A program made the translations under genes and the position numbers. 64,000 nucleotides of DNA from Nematopogon swammerdamellus. Its lineage: Eukaryota > Arthropoda > Insecta > Lepidoptera > Adelidae. The stretch's first letter is position 1, and each line of letters opens with the position of its first letter. Below the pieces are notes generated by a model that was given only the letters and a program-made list of their open reading frames with translations, ran no database searches and was not told the origin of the DNA. Positions 32,329-44,559 of the stretch are shown here, one piece after another. The stretch spans positions 23,157,349 through 23,221,348 of the forward strand of contig OX336339.1 of assembly GCA_946902875.1 (NCBI GenBank). The letters are read 5' to 3'.

Positions 32329-32934
32329 TATTATTGTAAACAGTAAGTTTGGTTTCTGATTATAGGATCCATGAGAAAATCATCAAAGTCTTAAAGAGCA
32401 ATGGCGAAATAATATTTGACTTTGTTTGTTAGCGTCTCTAAACACGATATTAGTAAATCTGCTTGGAATAATTTTCTTAGTTTTTGGCAATAATTGCTTA
32501 GATTTATTAAAGCCACATAAAATATATATTCGTTATATAAGAAGCTTTATTGACTTCTAAATGAATGAGCTTTAATCTAACAAAGATTATTTATTTAGAT
32601 AGATATACTTTTGCACCTTAGAGAATCACAGATGTAGATCCAGTGCACCTTAGAGTATCACTTATGTAGATCCAGATGACTTACCACCGCTGAGATGCGA
32701 GTTGACTAGCAACCAGAGGCAAGCAACTAATATCACCACGAGAGAACGCGGCAAAAATAAATAATTCACCTAATTACTTATTACTAAGTAAGTACCCACA
32801 TATCAGGGTATTGAGAATATACTGGACAGAATAAGAGACCCAGTCAAACATAACTTAAAAAATGAAAACCTTAATATTTTTTTTGTGACTTGGTCCGGCA
32901 AAAAAAACACAAATTTTAAGAGGCTTTAACAGAA
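32329..32934. other. Unique sequence, short tandem and family H fragment
   Basis: TGCACCTTAGAG...TAGATCCAG repeats twice at about 32613 and 32644. TATAGGATCCATGAGAAA (about 32361) recurs at 34431. Confidence 0.45.
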
Positions 32935-33256
32935 CCGTGTGGGGCCGGTACTTTAAAAGAATAGCCCCACTGCATCTCTCCCCGTGTATGTCGTAAAATG
33001 CGACTAAGGGATATGACTCCCTTCTTATATTACTAGGTGGTAGGGTTTAACCCGCCCGGGTTGGTACCACCGCACTGAATGAAAGGTCGGTCGAAACGAC
33101 TATGTAAATAGTTTGTGTTTTCTGTCCAGTTCAGTGTAGCCGGCACGACCGAAGGGAAGCACTGACGTGTCACCAAGTACACCCGGTGTTATGGGCTGAC
33201 ATCGCGGATGTTGTTGGTGATGTAGCCAACCATGTCAGTTTCAATAAAAAAAAAAA
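32935..33256 (+). mobile_element. SINE tail type B, full length with GTGTGGGGCC head
   Basis: Head from CCGTGTGGGGCCGGTACTTT, central block TACTAGGTGGTAGGG, tail ending TGTCAGTTTC plus poly-A at about 33245. Close to 39853-40173 and 42896-43228. Confidence 0.85.
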
Positions 33257-33398
33257 TAAACCGAATCACATTTTTTTTATTTCTAGACGATGCCAAATAA
33301 TGTCAACTGGGAGCTCGCCATTGTTCTTTGCATATGCTTGTCCATAACAAATGGGCGATTAATTATATACCACGCTGACCGATTTAGATAATTCTTTT

Positions 33399-33530
33399 TA
33401 GGTTTCCGTATCCCGTACGAACGTAAATAGAAAAAGTAAAAAATTAAGGGGAATACAAGAAAAGTGTTTTCTTTTTATGTTTTTTTGTGGTGCGGAAACC
33501 TCGGTGCGCGAGTCCGACTCGCACTTGTTA
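33399..33530 (-). mobile_element. GTCY MITE, internally deleted
   Basis: Both ends are present (TTTTTAGGTTTCCGTATCCC, CGACTCGCACTTG) but the GTCY tract is lost. Confidence 0.7.
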
Positions 33531-34659
33531 TTTTGGAAAGGATGTTCTTCAGGTGTTGTTCCAGTCAGTGTTTAACTAAAAACACCACTGAACCTAAAAT
33601 TTTGCCTTCAGCGCTGCAGAAACACAGACTGCCTCTGACGTACTTAGTGTCGTCGCCTCACCTAGCGGATGGCCTTTAATCACTGCATTTCTCGTTCCAC
33701 GACCGCCGCTTTAGGACCCGGTTACTCCAATGGTCTTCGTCGTGCCCAGCCCACTACCATATATAGTAACGTTCGACAAATAATTAGTTTATCAGCCAAC
33801 CGTTGTCGACCCATGACCCCATGAGTTTGCAAACAGTATTATCGCCTTGTTATTCAGCTAGCTTATGCAAGTAATCGTTCGCTGACGTTAACAAATGGCG
33901 CTGGCGTTACAGCAGCAGTACGGCAGACGTAAGGAGAAATGAAGAGTGACGGCAGATACTACGCAGGGTGTGTCGCGACAAATCCTATGGCGCACGAAGA
34001 ATTCACAACGTAGAGGTGGTATCGACTCGTCGAGCAGGTACACCATTAAATATTTATTTGGAAAACCAACACCTCTATTTCTATAATTAAAAATTAATTT
34101 CTATGTATAGAGTGTTACAAAACGAATGGCCAATAATTTAAACATAGATTCAGGGATTATTTGGCGCAAAAAATTTAAATGACTGCCAATTTTTCCCCAT
34201 ACAAAACTTAAAAACTAAATTCCTATAACAAAACTCTACCGTGCACGAGCACATTATGCTTACCCCCTGCGCACGCGCCGCCCTTCGGTCGCAGTTCAAA
34301 GGTAGAAATAGAACGGCGCGGCGGCGTCGACGCGGGCCGCGGCGGCCGAGCCCAAAAGTTCAAAAGAAAGTTTAGACACAGCCAATAACACCACCCCTAG
34401 AAACCACGCTCAGAGAGGTCAAGTTCTGATGATAGGATCCATGAGAAACTAATCAAACTCTTAAATTTGCATAAGCATGTGCATGACAAATGGGCGAATA
34501 ATTCTATACCACGCTAACTGATGATGATTAAATAGATACTTCAGGGGTTGTAGTCGGTTTTTAAATAAACAAGTTATTGAGATTGTACTTTAGTTTGCAT
34601 TTCTAAATTGTATGATGTGTAACTTGCTAAAGTTTAAACAGTTTGGATTACCTGCGGCA
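33531..34659. other. Mostly unique sequence, small LINE and family H pieces
   Basis: GC-rich at 34250-34350. A LINE 3' UTR piece (minus) at about 34375-34420, and family H at 34421-34575 ending in TTGTAGTCGGTT. Confidence 0.45.
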
Positions 34660-34765
34660 CTGTTAAGGTCCGTTGAAGCTGCTATGAAAATAGTTCGTGT
34701 TTTCCGTTCAGTTCAGTGGAGCCGGCGTGATCAAAGGAGAAAGCACTGACATATATGCTCTGGCT
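34660..34765 (+). mobile_element. SINE tail type B fragment
   Basis: GCTATGAAAATAGTTCGTGT and GAGAAAGCACTGACAT match the family; both ends are lost. Confidence 0.6.
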
Positions 34766-34786
34766 AAGTGTTCATTTATGGATTAC

Positions 34787-35095
34787 TAGCTTTGCCCGCT
34801 GCTTCGCTCGCGGTAGACTCGGTTTAAAAGCAAATCCGATTTAAACACGAAATATATGATAATAAACGATCGCTTCTCTTACATTATCTTTCTCTATACC
34901 GTCCATAATATTGTACTTTATTTGATACTGCTCAGCCCCAAGGCTATTTAGCGTGATGGTATAAAGACTATAGTGAGCCTCAAGAACTACTCTTTACATT
35001 GGTGCAAACCGCATCAAAGTCTGTTCAGTGGTTCCGGCGTTTACCTCAAACATCATACATACAGACACACGTTCCCTTTTATAAGAATTAGAGAT
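34787..35095 (-). mobile_element. Helitron-like element, TTTGCCCGCTGCTTCGC end
   Basis: ACTAGCTTTGCCCGCTGC at the left (3' end on minus) and ACACGTTCCCTTTTATAAG at the right. Part of it recurs inverted at 61057-61165. Confidence 0.65.
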
Positions 35096-35884
35096 AGAGA
35101 AGATTTTGTGTCGAAGTAAATTGTATGCATTATTACAATGACAGTTCTATATATTTTATTCTTCGGCCATGACAAATCCCGTGGCGCCACACTTCGGCAG
35201 CGCGGGAGCGGAGACTGGCCCGACGACGCCTTTTGTCCACTAATGAAACCAAATTGGTTAATGCAACTCTATATTGAGTTACATCAAGGCATGTTGGATA
35301 CATTCAGCGTTTCAGTATATTCGGAGGGCTTGTGTATGATTTCATCTGCAGATTATTCATACATGGAATTTAAGGCAGTCGTAAAAGTAAAATTACGCGT
35401 ATGTATATTTTGTTCAATCGCTTTGCTCGTATATAGGTGTTCTTTAATTACCTGCATGGTTTTAGTGCCTGTATCTGTAAATGAAATTGCTACAACCACA
35501 GCGCAGCGGAAGGGTTAGTCCATCTAGTTCTACTATTAGTTCTACGATAGAACAAAATGGACAAAAAAAATCCAAACAGTTCTACTGCTCACCGCGATAG
35601 AACAAAATGGACAAAAACAATCCAGACAGTTCTACTGTTCTATTAATCGTATAAAATATAAGAATACTAAAAAACTATTGTGATCATACTAGTTTGTCAT
35701 ATCAATATGACTACGAGGACCAACTAGTTGATCAGACATAACGGTAGAGAATTCGAAAAAAAAAAAATTTCAAGCAATAATTTGTTTTTTTTTTTGTATG
35801 GAAAATGAGAACATCCTGATGTCAGATTATTCAGATCATCAGGGATCATCAGGGGGGCATTGAAATAAAGCTTAATAAGTAAAG
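35096..35884. other. Unique sequence with a 56-bp tandem pair
   Basis: CGATAGAACAAAATGGACAA occurs twice, about 56 bases apart (near 35544 and 35600), with AGTTCTACTG after each. An open frame at 35138-35518 (126 codons) has no recognised pattern and AT-biased composition. Confidence 0.4.
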
Positions 35885-36035
35885 AAATTGCGACGGGACC
35901 CTAAAAAAAAATTAAACTCTTTATTGCACACAATTGAAAGAAGAATAGTACACGATAAGAAACAAAAATACAGGAGTGCGCAAAGGCAGACTTATCACTG
36001 CAAGTGATTTCTTCCAGTCAACCTTTACTATTTAT
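35885..36035 (-). mobile_element. LINE 3' UTR end
   Basis: On minus it ends ...GTGTGCAATAAAGAG, a polyadenylation-like end. It matches 61945-62075. It abuts GCGACGGGACCCTAAAAA, the terminus seen at 25078. Confidence 0.65.
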
Positions 36036-36701
36036 AATCTTATTTTTTTAAAGTGCAAACTAGTTCATCTATCCCAACGATTTTGTTTTATTTTTGCATT
36101 ATATTTTATAAATTATAATAATATATGCAAGCTTTGATCTTGACACGTCAGTGCAAGCTTTTTTATTATAGGGTGTATTATACATTTTTCAAGATGGCGT
36201 CGTCGGTCGTGGTGACGGGGGAAATATGCGCTTTTTAAGCGGTTTTCAACGCTCGATTAAATCATGCATGCTCATTACATGGTAATGTGACACGCGCAGG
36301 GGGAGTGCAGAGGTGAGGGGAGGGGAGGTGAAGGTAGAGTGCCGACAAAGTGAATTGTTCCGAACTTGTTCGCGTATCCTTCCGATATACTCAGTACCGC
36401 CGCCGCCGCCAGTCCGCCTATTCCTACTGCCTATACCGCCAAACTTTTTAACTGCTTAATGTACATAAGTACAGTATGAAATGGAATGAAATGAATTTTA
36501 TTTCACACAGAATGAATAGTTATGTACATGCTAATATTACATATTATTGTAAATAATATTTAACAGAAATAAAACAAAATGTTTTATTCTGAATTTGTGT
36601 TTTATTTCTGAATTAGCACGACGTTACCACCCAACTATAGGCTAAGTGTGTGCTAGGGTTGGCAATTTTAAATTCACAGATAATATAGGGCATGATTGTA
36701 T
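36036..36701. other. Unique sequence
   Basis: CAAGATGGCG at about 36190 looks like a YY1-type site or a start context, but opens only a 14-codon frame. GC rise at 36380-36430. Confidence 0.35.
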
Positions 36702-36985
36702 ATGTATAGGGCCTTTGTAGTCGACAGAAGAGTTCTTCAAATTGCACGATTCTATAAATCGTTCTTGTGCCTAACTGCAAAGGTGTGGAACGGGCTCCCA
36801 GGGAATATCTTTCCCCACTCCTACAATCCACGGATCTTACAATCCCGGGTTGATAGCCTTTCCCCAGCGACATTAGTCCACCTCCAAGCCGGACTGGCAC
36901 CTCCTCGGCGTTGATATTGGCTGCGCCTGAGGCTTCGACCTCGGGCAGAGCCACCCAGTTCGGAAGAAATAAAAATATTTTTTTT
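36702..36985 (+). mobile_element. Jockey/CR1-like LINE C-terminus and 3' UTR
   Basis: The frame reads VVDRRVLQIARFYKSFLCL, then WNGLPGNIFPHSYNP, then a stop after QAGLAPPRR. The 3' UTR has GTTGATATTGGCTGC and GAGCCACCCAGTTCGG, which resembles the type C SINE tail. The same subfamily lies inverted at 48688-49050. Confidence 0.8.
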
Positions 36986-37007
36986 ATTGCTTCCGGTTCA
37001 GTTTTTT

Positions 37008-37090
37008 ATATAGTCCGGTATGGGTGGCTGAGTCGGAGGGGTCAAAGCACATGCTTCGGCCAGCCAATATCACCTCCGAGAAGGAAGGCG
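37008..37090 (-). mobile_element. SINE tail type C, last 80 bases
   Basis: TAGTCCGGTATGGGTGGCTG to CACCTCCGAGAAGGAAGG. Confidence 0.7.
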
Positions 37091-37789
37091 CCAAAGGATA
37101 TTCTCGTAAAACATCAAGATTTGTTATACTTTATTATTTATTATTTACCGGCAAGGAACTCCGGCTTATTCGTAAACATATCCATTCTTACATTAACTAA
37201 TAAATATAAATTGTACGAATACATTTCATAATAATAAAAGCATAACTTCAAATCACTAAAAGCCGAATGAAACCAAATGGGTCGTAAACTCGTCCTTTTA
37301 CCGTGCCCCCTGACATAACATCGTTGCAAACAAAGATTATGAGTTGCAATATGGGAATATGGCAATACCAAAAGTATACTGAATGTTGCCCGCACAGAGC
37401 GGTGTTTATGGTGGCACTAAAAGGTTACGATATAGCATTTTCCCCTTAATTTGTAGCAACATTGTCTTCATTTTTCACGAGCGCAAAGCAGTTAAGCAGG
37501 TAGTTAATTTTGAAAGTTTTCGCAATGATTCCATGTTACGTTATATACTTACATTGTTTCCTTTTATCAATTATTACATCTTAAATGTCGCGTTATGATG
37601 CTAGAATATTTTTTTTTTATATTTTTAGAAGCTAGTTACGCATATTTTTTTAATTAGGTACGAGTATATTAGTTTTAGCTGAGAATTTAGTAATTTTTTA
37701 ACCGATTTCAAAAAAAGGAGGAGGTTCTCAATTCGACTGTATTTTTTTATAATTTGACAATGTTGTGTTTTCCTTAGGTATAGATAGTT
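37091..37789. other. Unique sequence with an E-family end
   Basis: TAACCGATTTCAAAAAAAGG at about 37698-37745 is an isolated foldback-family terminus. Confidence 0.45.
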
Positions 37790-38045
37790 CAATATTTGTT
37801 ATAATAATATATGTTCGATATTTTTTATTCGTTATTCATCCACCATAGACCGGTACACTGCACTCGGATTCGACATATTGTAACATTAAACATTTAGCAT
37901 TTTGCCAGTTCGATTATCACAGAGAAGAAGAACAGGCAAGAAACTTCGCTGGATACTTTTCTTTTTATGTCCACTTAGTCGACATTTAGAAAAGTGTTTG
38001 CCACTGCCTACACAGTACGAGCCATCATTATTCAATTAATCCAAA
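37790..38045 (+). mobile_element. Interspersed repeat family D
   Basis: It matches 41690-42260, including CGATTATCACAG, GAAGAAGAAC and GGCAAGAAAC. This copy shows the uninterrupted state of the site where a MITE sits at 41843. Confidence 0.7.
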
Positions 38046-38890
38046 TCAAAATAAAATAATATAATATAATAAAGATATTTCCTCAAGATAGAATGATGAT
38101 AAGTACCTACATTAGTTTCATCACATCATTAAACTGTTAATTAACGGAATTCGAGTAAAACCTGCAATAGGGCAATATTTATCTGTTACTGACCTAATAA
38201 TCAATGCTAGTGTGGTCTATGAGATATGAATACGCCCATGGAGCTTTCCTCCACTCGACACACTATTGTTTCCACATTTCGCCCGTCGTCGTCCGGTACG
38301 CCGGATCGGATCCGACCGGATCGGATACGACCGGATCGGATCGCTCCCACTCCAAGTTGCCGACTATATAATTCTCCGGAGTGCTCGCCGCAAACCCCGC
38401 CGGATCGGAACCGACCGGATCGGATCGCTCCCGCTACAAGTTGCCGACTATAATTCTCCGGAGAGCTCGCCACAAAAGTTAGCCCGACGTGTGTCGCGGG
38501 CCCACGTCCAAATGACACGGATGATGATAGTTTAATGAGGACGCTCATTCGTCGTATCTCACCGCCGGTCACGCACGATTTGAAGCTCTGAGACCGACTG
38601 ATAAGGGTCACTTTACATTGACAAAGACGAGGGGCGGAGACATTGTGCACCGCGCGGCTTACAAGTAATGAAATGTCGGGTGGTACAATAAGCAGTGCTT
38701 ACTTATTTTGACATGGACGAGATATGTATGCAGCTTTGGACGTTGGAGTATTCGCTTTGTTGGGAACCATGCGACGGATGTTTCGTAATGAAATATGATT
38801 CTAATAAGCATTCTAACGGCTTCTTGGCCTACAAGGCAGACATTCTTCTGAAAGGCATTTGAATGCGCGGCTTGTAGCTTGAGTTATCTG
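38046..38890. other. Unique sequence with a 100-bp tandem pair
   Basis: 38298-38395 and 38399-38480 repeat CCGGATCGGA...GACCGGATCGGATCG, CAAGTTGCCGACTAT and AATTCTCCGGAG. Internal GGATCGGATC steps form a smaller repeat. Confidence 0.6.
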
Positions 38891-39166
38891 TTTTTTTTTT
38901 AATGTAATCCGGTATGGGTGGCTGAGTCGGGGGGGCCAAAGCACATGCTCTGACCAGCCAATATCACCTCCGAGAAGGTAGGTGCCATACCGGAGACTTC
39001 CCTGGATTGCTGGCTATACTGGACTAGAGGAGAACACACCCGAGGCTACTATGCGGCCATCTGACATCCAGTAAAAAAAAACTCATTGGTACACGCCGAC
39101 CGGATTCGAACATCGGACCACTCGCATGAGAAGCCGTTGCCCAAACCACTCGGCCACGCGCCGCTT
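38891..39166 (-). mobile_element. tRNA-derived SINE with deleted core
   Basis: The head at 39080-39166 (A box TGGCCGAGTGG, B box GTTCGAATC) is joined directly by an A/T run to tail type C; the central block is missing. Compare the complete copy at 45158-46151. Confidence 0.8.
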
Positions 39167-39852
39167 AAATCTGTACGGCGAAGTAAATATTTCATGTGAT
39201 ATAATTAAATAGGTTAATTTGGCAGATACATCATGTATTGCAAATAAGTTTACTTCAGTTTCATTGTTAGGGTTACGTAGCCATGCTGGCTGGGATCCTT
39301 ATAAATCGGTAAAGTATATGTCCGTTCATCCGTCCGTCCGAGGTGATAACTCTTGAATGTGAAGTTCAATAAATGAATAAAACAATATATTTTAATCCTT
39401 ATTCAATAAAACATAAAAAAGTAATAATGGTAAACTAAACAACTAAAAACTACCTAACAAACATTAAAATAACTATCAAAATGGGCGTTTTCAAAAGTTC
39501 CCAGAACACTTGCGGCATTACCCCGCTCGATGACAAGGCATTTGAATAAAGTAGATGCCTGATTGCGGGACACCAGTAGTGTCTACCAGCAGAGGGTCAA
39601 GCCTCTTCAAGAAGCTTGGTTAATAAATAAAAAAAGAATTACTATTAAGTTCTTACGGCAAAGAAAACTATTTTGAAGTAAATGGCTACGGAACCCTCTG
39701 TGAGTGAACAAGTTTCGCAGTTAACAGGCTTTTCCCATATCATTTTACTTCATTTCAAGTACCAACGGAACTACACTTGAATTCGTCATACATACATAAT
39801 AGTTAAATTTTACAGATTAATAAAAAAATCAAAATAAGTAGCATCAAATAAG
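39167..39852. other. Unique sequence with a GTCY MITE fragment
   Basis: 39265-39365 keeps GTCCGTTCATCCGTCCGTCC and AACTCTTGAA. Nothing else. Confidence 0.45.
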
Positions 39853-40173
39853 GCCGTGTGGGGCCGGTACTTTAAAAGAATAGCGCCACTGCATCTCTCC
39901 CCGTGTAGGTATGTCGTAAAAGGCGACTAAGGGATATGACTCCCTTCTTATATTACTAGGTGGTAGGGTTTAACCCGCCCGGGTTGATACCACCGCACTG
40001 AATGAAAGGTCGGTCGAAACAGCTATGTAAATAGTTTGTGTTTTCCGTCCAGTTCAGAGCAGCCGGCACGAACGAAGGGAAGCACTGACGTGACACCAAG
40101 TTCACCCGGTATATGGGCTGGCATCACGAATGTTGTAGGAGATGTAGCCAAGTGTCAGATTCCATAAAAAAAA
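39853..40173 (+). mobile_element. SINE tail type B, full length
   Basis: Head CCGTGTGGGGCCGG to poly-A at about 40166. A four-base insertion (GGTA) lies in the CCCCGTGT...ATGTCG head. Confidence 0.85.
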
Positions 40174-41689
40174 ATAAAGATCCGAGGAATCAGTAGGATC
40201 TTCTACTTTATTTTAATTATTTTCCTAGATAAAAAGAAGTATCAAATATTTTAATATGATCCCTCCGCAAATTTTCTGAAATCATTCCCCTTGCCTTGTT
40301 CGTTTTATCATCTGAATAAATGTATATAACAGTTACATAAGGTAATCACGCACGGTAAATATACATAAGTGAGTGTGGTGAGGAGATAACGAGGGATTGA
40401 CGTTCTCACTCCTTCGCACACGGAGATTTATTCACAAAGTCGCACACGTTGTCCTACCCGGTTCGGTCGAGCAAGCGAATGTTCGGTTCGTCAATATCAA
40501 ACAACGTACGTTACTGCTTTGTGCGTGGATAATTAAAAGCAAACAATCACCCACGTGCACAGATAAAGCCCAGTTTACACTGCGCCGAATCTATGCAGTG
40601 AGTTGATAGAGCTTTGAGCTGTGAAGTCTTTGAGGTTGATAAGTCAGGGTAACCGAGGAAGTTTATAATATAAAACACAAACGATTTATATTAAAAAGTG
40701 TAACCGAAGAAGTTTATATTAAATGTAAAACACAGACGTTTTGTATTAAAATATTTTAAACATTTTTGAACGAAGTGAATTATCGGTAAGTAAAAATAAT
40801 CCTTAAGTCATTGCATGAGACAACATTTTGATAAAACTGCAAAAAAGACAAATACATCCAAACTGTCTATCGACTCCCATGGACATTCTTTCGTATGCGG
40901 GGTTGCGAATGTCATGGCAGTCTGACAGGTGTATACACATTCATGCCCCTCTTTAAGAATCCGATCTTCAAATATGTTGCTCAAAGCTCAGGTCGTCGAT
41001 GACGAAGCATTATAATTTATAGCTTTTAACGATTTTGAGAAGTGACAGAATGTAACAGTGAAAACCGTAAGTAAATCGATAAAGTGGTTCATGAGTTATA
41101 AGGATATTCACATATAGCCGCGCTGGTCGCCCTTAGAAACTTTATTTATTAGGATAGTAAGACGGAGATCTTACATCTCCCTGATGTGAGATTCTATAAA
41201 CATTCTTGGAAAATACGCAAAGTACAGTGAAAGTGAGTGAGGCTGCAGTGTCACAGTGTGGCGTCTTAGCTAAATTCCGTGAACATATCGCAACTAACGG
41301 AAATGACGTCATTCCGTTACGCACGAATTTCGTGCGTTCAGATGGTTTCATCTCGTTGTGAGTGCGTACTCAGTAGTGTAGTACTAATACCTATTCTATC
41401 AAAACACTTTGTGCACTTCCACTGGAACGCGTAGTGCTATATTTATGTGTAGGAGTGGTAAATCTACGTCCTAATCCGTTAACCTATTCTTGAGTTATAT
41501 ATATATCATCGACCATACAGGCGGCAGAAGTTGTATTTTATTTATAAAATCTGTTGCCGAGGCTCCGCCTGCGTTAAAGTCGACTAAAAGCAAATCTAAC
41601 ACCATTCTATGAATGTATTTAGTTTCGTAAAAACTGCATATTGTACATAATAAGTATTTCTCACCCATCTCACATATTATTTTATAAGT
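40174..41689. other. Unique sequence, two-unit tandem, promoter-like CRE
   Basis: GTAACCGARGAAGTTTATA repeats at about 40649 and 40700. A repeat piece at 40870-40950 matches 9775. A CRE palindrome TGACGTCA lies at about 41303-41310 in unique sequence. No gene recognised. Confidence 0.4.
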
Positions 41690-42260
41690 CGCGTATTATT
41701 TTTTCTTCATTCATCATCCACAGTACACAGCACTAGGATTAACATTATACATTTTGCATATTTTAACATTTAACATTTTGCATTTTGCCATTTCGATTAT
41801 CACAGCGAAGAAGAACTGGCAAGAAACATCGCTGGATACTTTTTTAGGGTTCCTTATCCGTCTCACGGGACCCTATTACTAAGCCTACTCCGTCCGTCTG
41901 TCTGTCTATCCGTCTATCCGAGGTCTGTATCTCTTGAACCGTAATAGGTGACCCGTTGAAATTTTCACAGAATGTGTTATTATGGCCGATATAACAACAA
42001 ATAATAAAAATAAGAAAAAGTAAAAAAATCACAAGGGTCCCCATACAAGTAATTAAACAGTGTATGCGCGCCATCTACCGAAAAGAGTATGAAGCATTTT
42101 AACTAATACATAGATGGCGTGAGTGGTGCTGACCATGACATGGCGATACGGAACCCTTGATGCGCGAGTTCGTCTCGCACTTGGTCGTTTTTTTTTAACG
42201 TCCCCTTAGTCTAAGTACATAAAAGTGTTGCCACTGCTTAGATAGTACGAGTAATCAAGC
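41690..42260 (+). mobile_element. Family D repeat split by a MITE
   Basis: Parts 41690-41842 and 42195-42260 join to the 37790-38045 pattern (GATACTTTT then GTCCMCTTAGTC). Confidence 0.7.
41843..42194 (-). mobile_element. GTCY MITE nested in family D
   Basis: Complete ends (TTTTTAGGGTTCCTTATCC; CGCACTTGGTCG). T-runs flank both sides, so any T-rich target duplication is ambiguous. Confidence 0.85.
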
Positions 42261-42484
42261 GAGTGTGACAAAGTAACAACGTCGTATTTCAACTTCGAGC
42301 GGGAAGTGTACCTATGTAAGTGCAGCCTCGCTCTCCGTACTGGAGCGATAGAGTATTTTTAGAACTTCAGGCGCGATGCGTGCGTAGCGTATGCTAATGA
42401 TTAGGCTGTGTCCACACGCCGCCGGTTCCAACACGGTTCCGGCTCAGGTTCGGTTAACTTCGAACTGGAACACCATTGAACCGG
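42261..42484. other. Unique sequence; left arm of a GC-rich inverted pair
   Basis: 42410-42450 (GCCGGTTCCAACACGGTTCC) recurs inverted at about 43905-43945. Confidence 0.5.
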
Positions 42485-42778
42485 ACCGTTTCGACCGCTG
42501 AAGATTGATCGTGGTTCGGATACCACGTAAAACTATTGGTTCCTCTTTCTACCTTACTAGGCGGTGGGGGTTAATCCGCCCGGGTTGATACCACCGCACT
42601 GAATAAAAGGTCGGGCGAAATTGGCTATGTAAATAGTTCGTGTTTTCTGTCTAGTTCCATATAGCCGGCACGACCAAAGGGAAACACTGACATGGCACCT
42701 AGTTCATGGAGGTGTTATGGGCTGACATCACGGATGTTGAAGGTCATGAAGCCAACCGTGGCAGTTTCCACAAAACAA
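42485..42778 (+). mobile_element. SINE tail type B with tRNA-like B box
   Basis: CGTGGTTCGGATACCACG precedes AAAACTATTGGTTCC and the central block; the 5' head is truncated. The head belongs to the 5296 type, not the GTGTGGGG type. Confidence 0.7.
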
Positions 42779-42798
42779 CTTTATGATTTAAAAATGAT

Positions 42799-42857
42799 AT
42801 GTAGAAGGATTCGAATGCACAAGTAGCCCGATTACAGAATTTTCAATCAACTTTTTG
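42799..42857 (-). repeat. Fragment of the 13.7 kb inverted-repeat element
   Basis: ATGTAGAAGGATTCGAA and TTTTCAATCAACTTT match the reverse of 13726-13781. Confidence 0.55.
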
Positions 42858-42895
42858 TTATCGGATTTCATAAATTTTGTATTGTATTATTGATG

Positions 42896-43228
42896 TACCG
42901 TGTGGGGCCGGTAATTTAAAAGAATAGCCCCACTGCATCTCTCCCCGTGTATGTCGTAAAAGGCGACTAAGGCATATGACTCCCTTCTTATATTACTAGG
43001 TGGTAGGGTTTAACCCGCCCGGGTTGATACCACCGCACTAAATGAAAGGTCGGTTGAAACGGCTATGTAAATAGTTTGTGTTTTCAGAAATAGTTTGTGT
43101 CCAGTTCAGTGTAGCTGGCACGACCGAAGGTAAGCACGTGGCACCAAGTTCACCCGGTGTTATGGGCTCACATAACGGGTGTTGTAGGTGAAGCAGCCAA
43201 CCGTGTCAGTTTCCATAAAAAAAAATTA
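42896..43228 (+). mobile_element. SINE tail type B, full length with small duplication
   Basis: Head to poly-A. AATAGTTTGTGT is duplicated at about 43068-43100. Confidence 0.85.
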
Positions 43229-43404
43229 AAAATGTATAAATAGACGGATAAAGAATATTCGGGTAATTTATGTACGTTAAAAACTGTCATCTCGAAGTGA
43301 TACCGGCTGAATACTCCTTAAATAAGTAGGTACTCTATGTAGCCGGCATCAATTTGATTTACCAGAATTTGTTAATTTTGTTTTATGAGACCGCGCCTCT
43401 ATCG

Positions 43405-43836
43405 TTTTTAGGGTTCCGTATCCGGTACGGGTCCCTATTACTAAGCCTACGCCGTCTGTCTGTCCGTCCGTCCGTCCGTCTGCCCGTCCGTCCGTCCGTC
43501 TGTCTGTCTGTCCGAAGGCTGTATCTCTTGAACCGTAATAGGTAGCTCGTTGAAATTTTCACAGAGTATGTTTTATTATGGCCGATATATTTTAACAACA
43601 AATAATAAAAATAAGAAAAAGTAAAAAATTCACGGTGGCTCCCATAGAAGAAACCAAAAAAGTGTATGCGCGCGCGCCATCTACCGAATAGAGCGTGAAG
43701 CATTTTAACTAATCATGACATTGAACTATTAAGAAGCATTTTATAACACGCCATAGATGGCGTGAGTGGCGCTAAACATGACATGGCGATAAGGAAGCCT
43801 CGGTGCACGAGTTCGACTCGCACTTGCCCCTTTTTA
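43405..43836 (-). mobile_element. GTCY MITE, full length
   Basis: Long GTCC/GTCT tract at 43457-43511, then the CATCTACCGAA and CATAGATGGCGTG blocks and CGCACTTGCCCC. Confidence 0.9.
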
Positions 43837-44559
43837 TCTCGATCGTGTATACGCACTCCGGTTCCGGTTCAAGTAGTCGAAAGTGCTCCCGGTCGGCCGC
43901 GCCGTCGAGCCGGAACCGTGTTGGAACCGGCCACGTGTAGTCGCGGCTTTAGCCGACGCTGTTCGATTCGTGGCGTATGGAATATTTACGAGCGCGTTTG
44001 TGATTAAAATAGCGCGGCGTGAGCGAGGTGTATGGCGTATGGCGTAACGATAAGTGCATCACAAGCCCGGAAGTTATGTGGCTTCAGTGTTACCAAAGGA
44101 ATCTGCTATCGTTTTCTAGTCAATTTTGACGTTTATGTGCGAAAACTTTTAAGCCTGCTAGCTCTATGCAAAATTAATTCCTTTCGAAAGTGGAACGTAT
44201 TTAGATCTACTATAACTATTGTCTTTAATATAATATATTAAAGACAATAGTTATAGTATATACTTAACATATTATGTTAAGTATATATTTTGCAAGGCCG
44301 ATGATGTGATTGGTAAACCATTATGATAATGGACTTTGTGTATAAGTAGCTATTATAAAAAAAAATCAAAATACCTATGAAATCAAAAATAATTATTTAG
44401 ATGAATTCAAAGAGAAGTCTTCGATATGCCGTCTGCATTCTATGAGGTTTTATGGCTGATCGGACCTTGTGCTTTGCCTCCTCTGACGTTGAGTCACATA
44501 TATCAAATTAATTAAAATTTCTTTATTTTCACATTTCTTCATTTCATATATAAAATATA
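43837..44559. other. Unique sequence with two adjacent palindromes
   Basis: A 22-bp-arm hairpin at 44209-44257 and a 14-bp-arm hairpin at 44257-44286 are directly joined. The GC-rich inverted match to 42410 lies at 43850-43950, and a type C tail fragment at 44453-44505. Confidence 0.6.
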
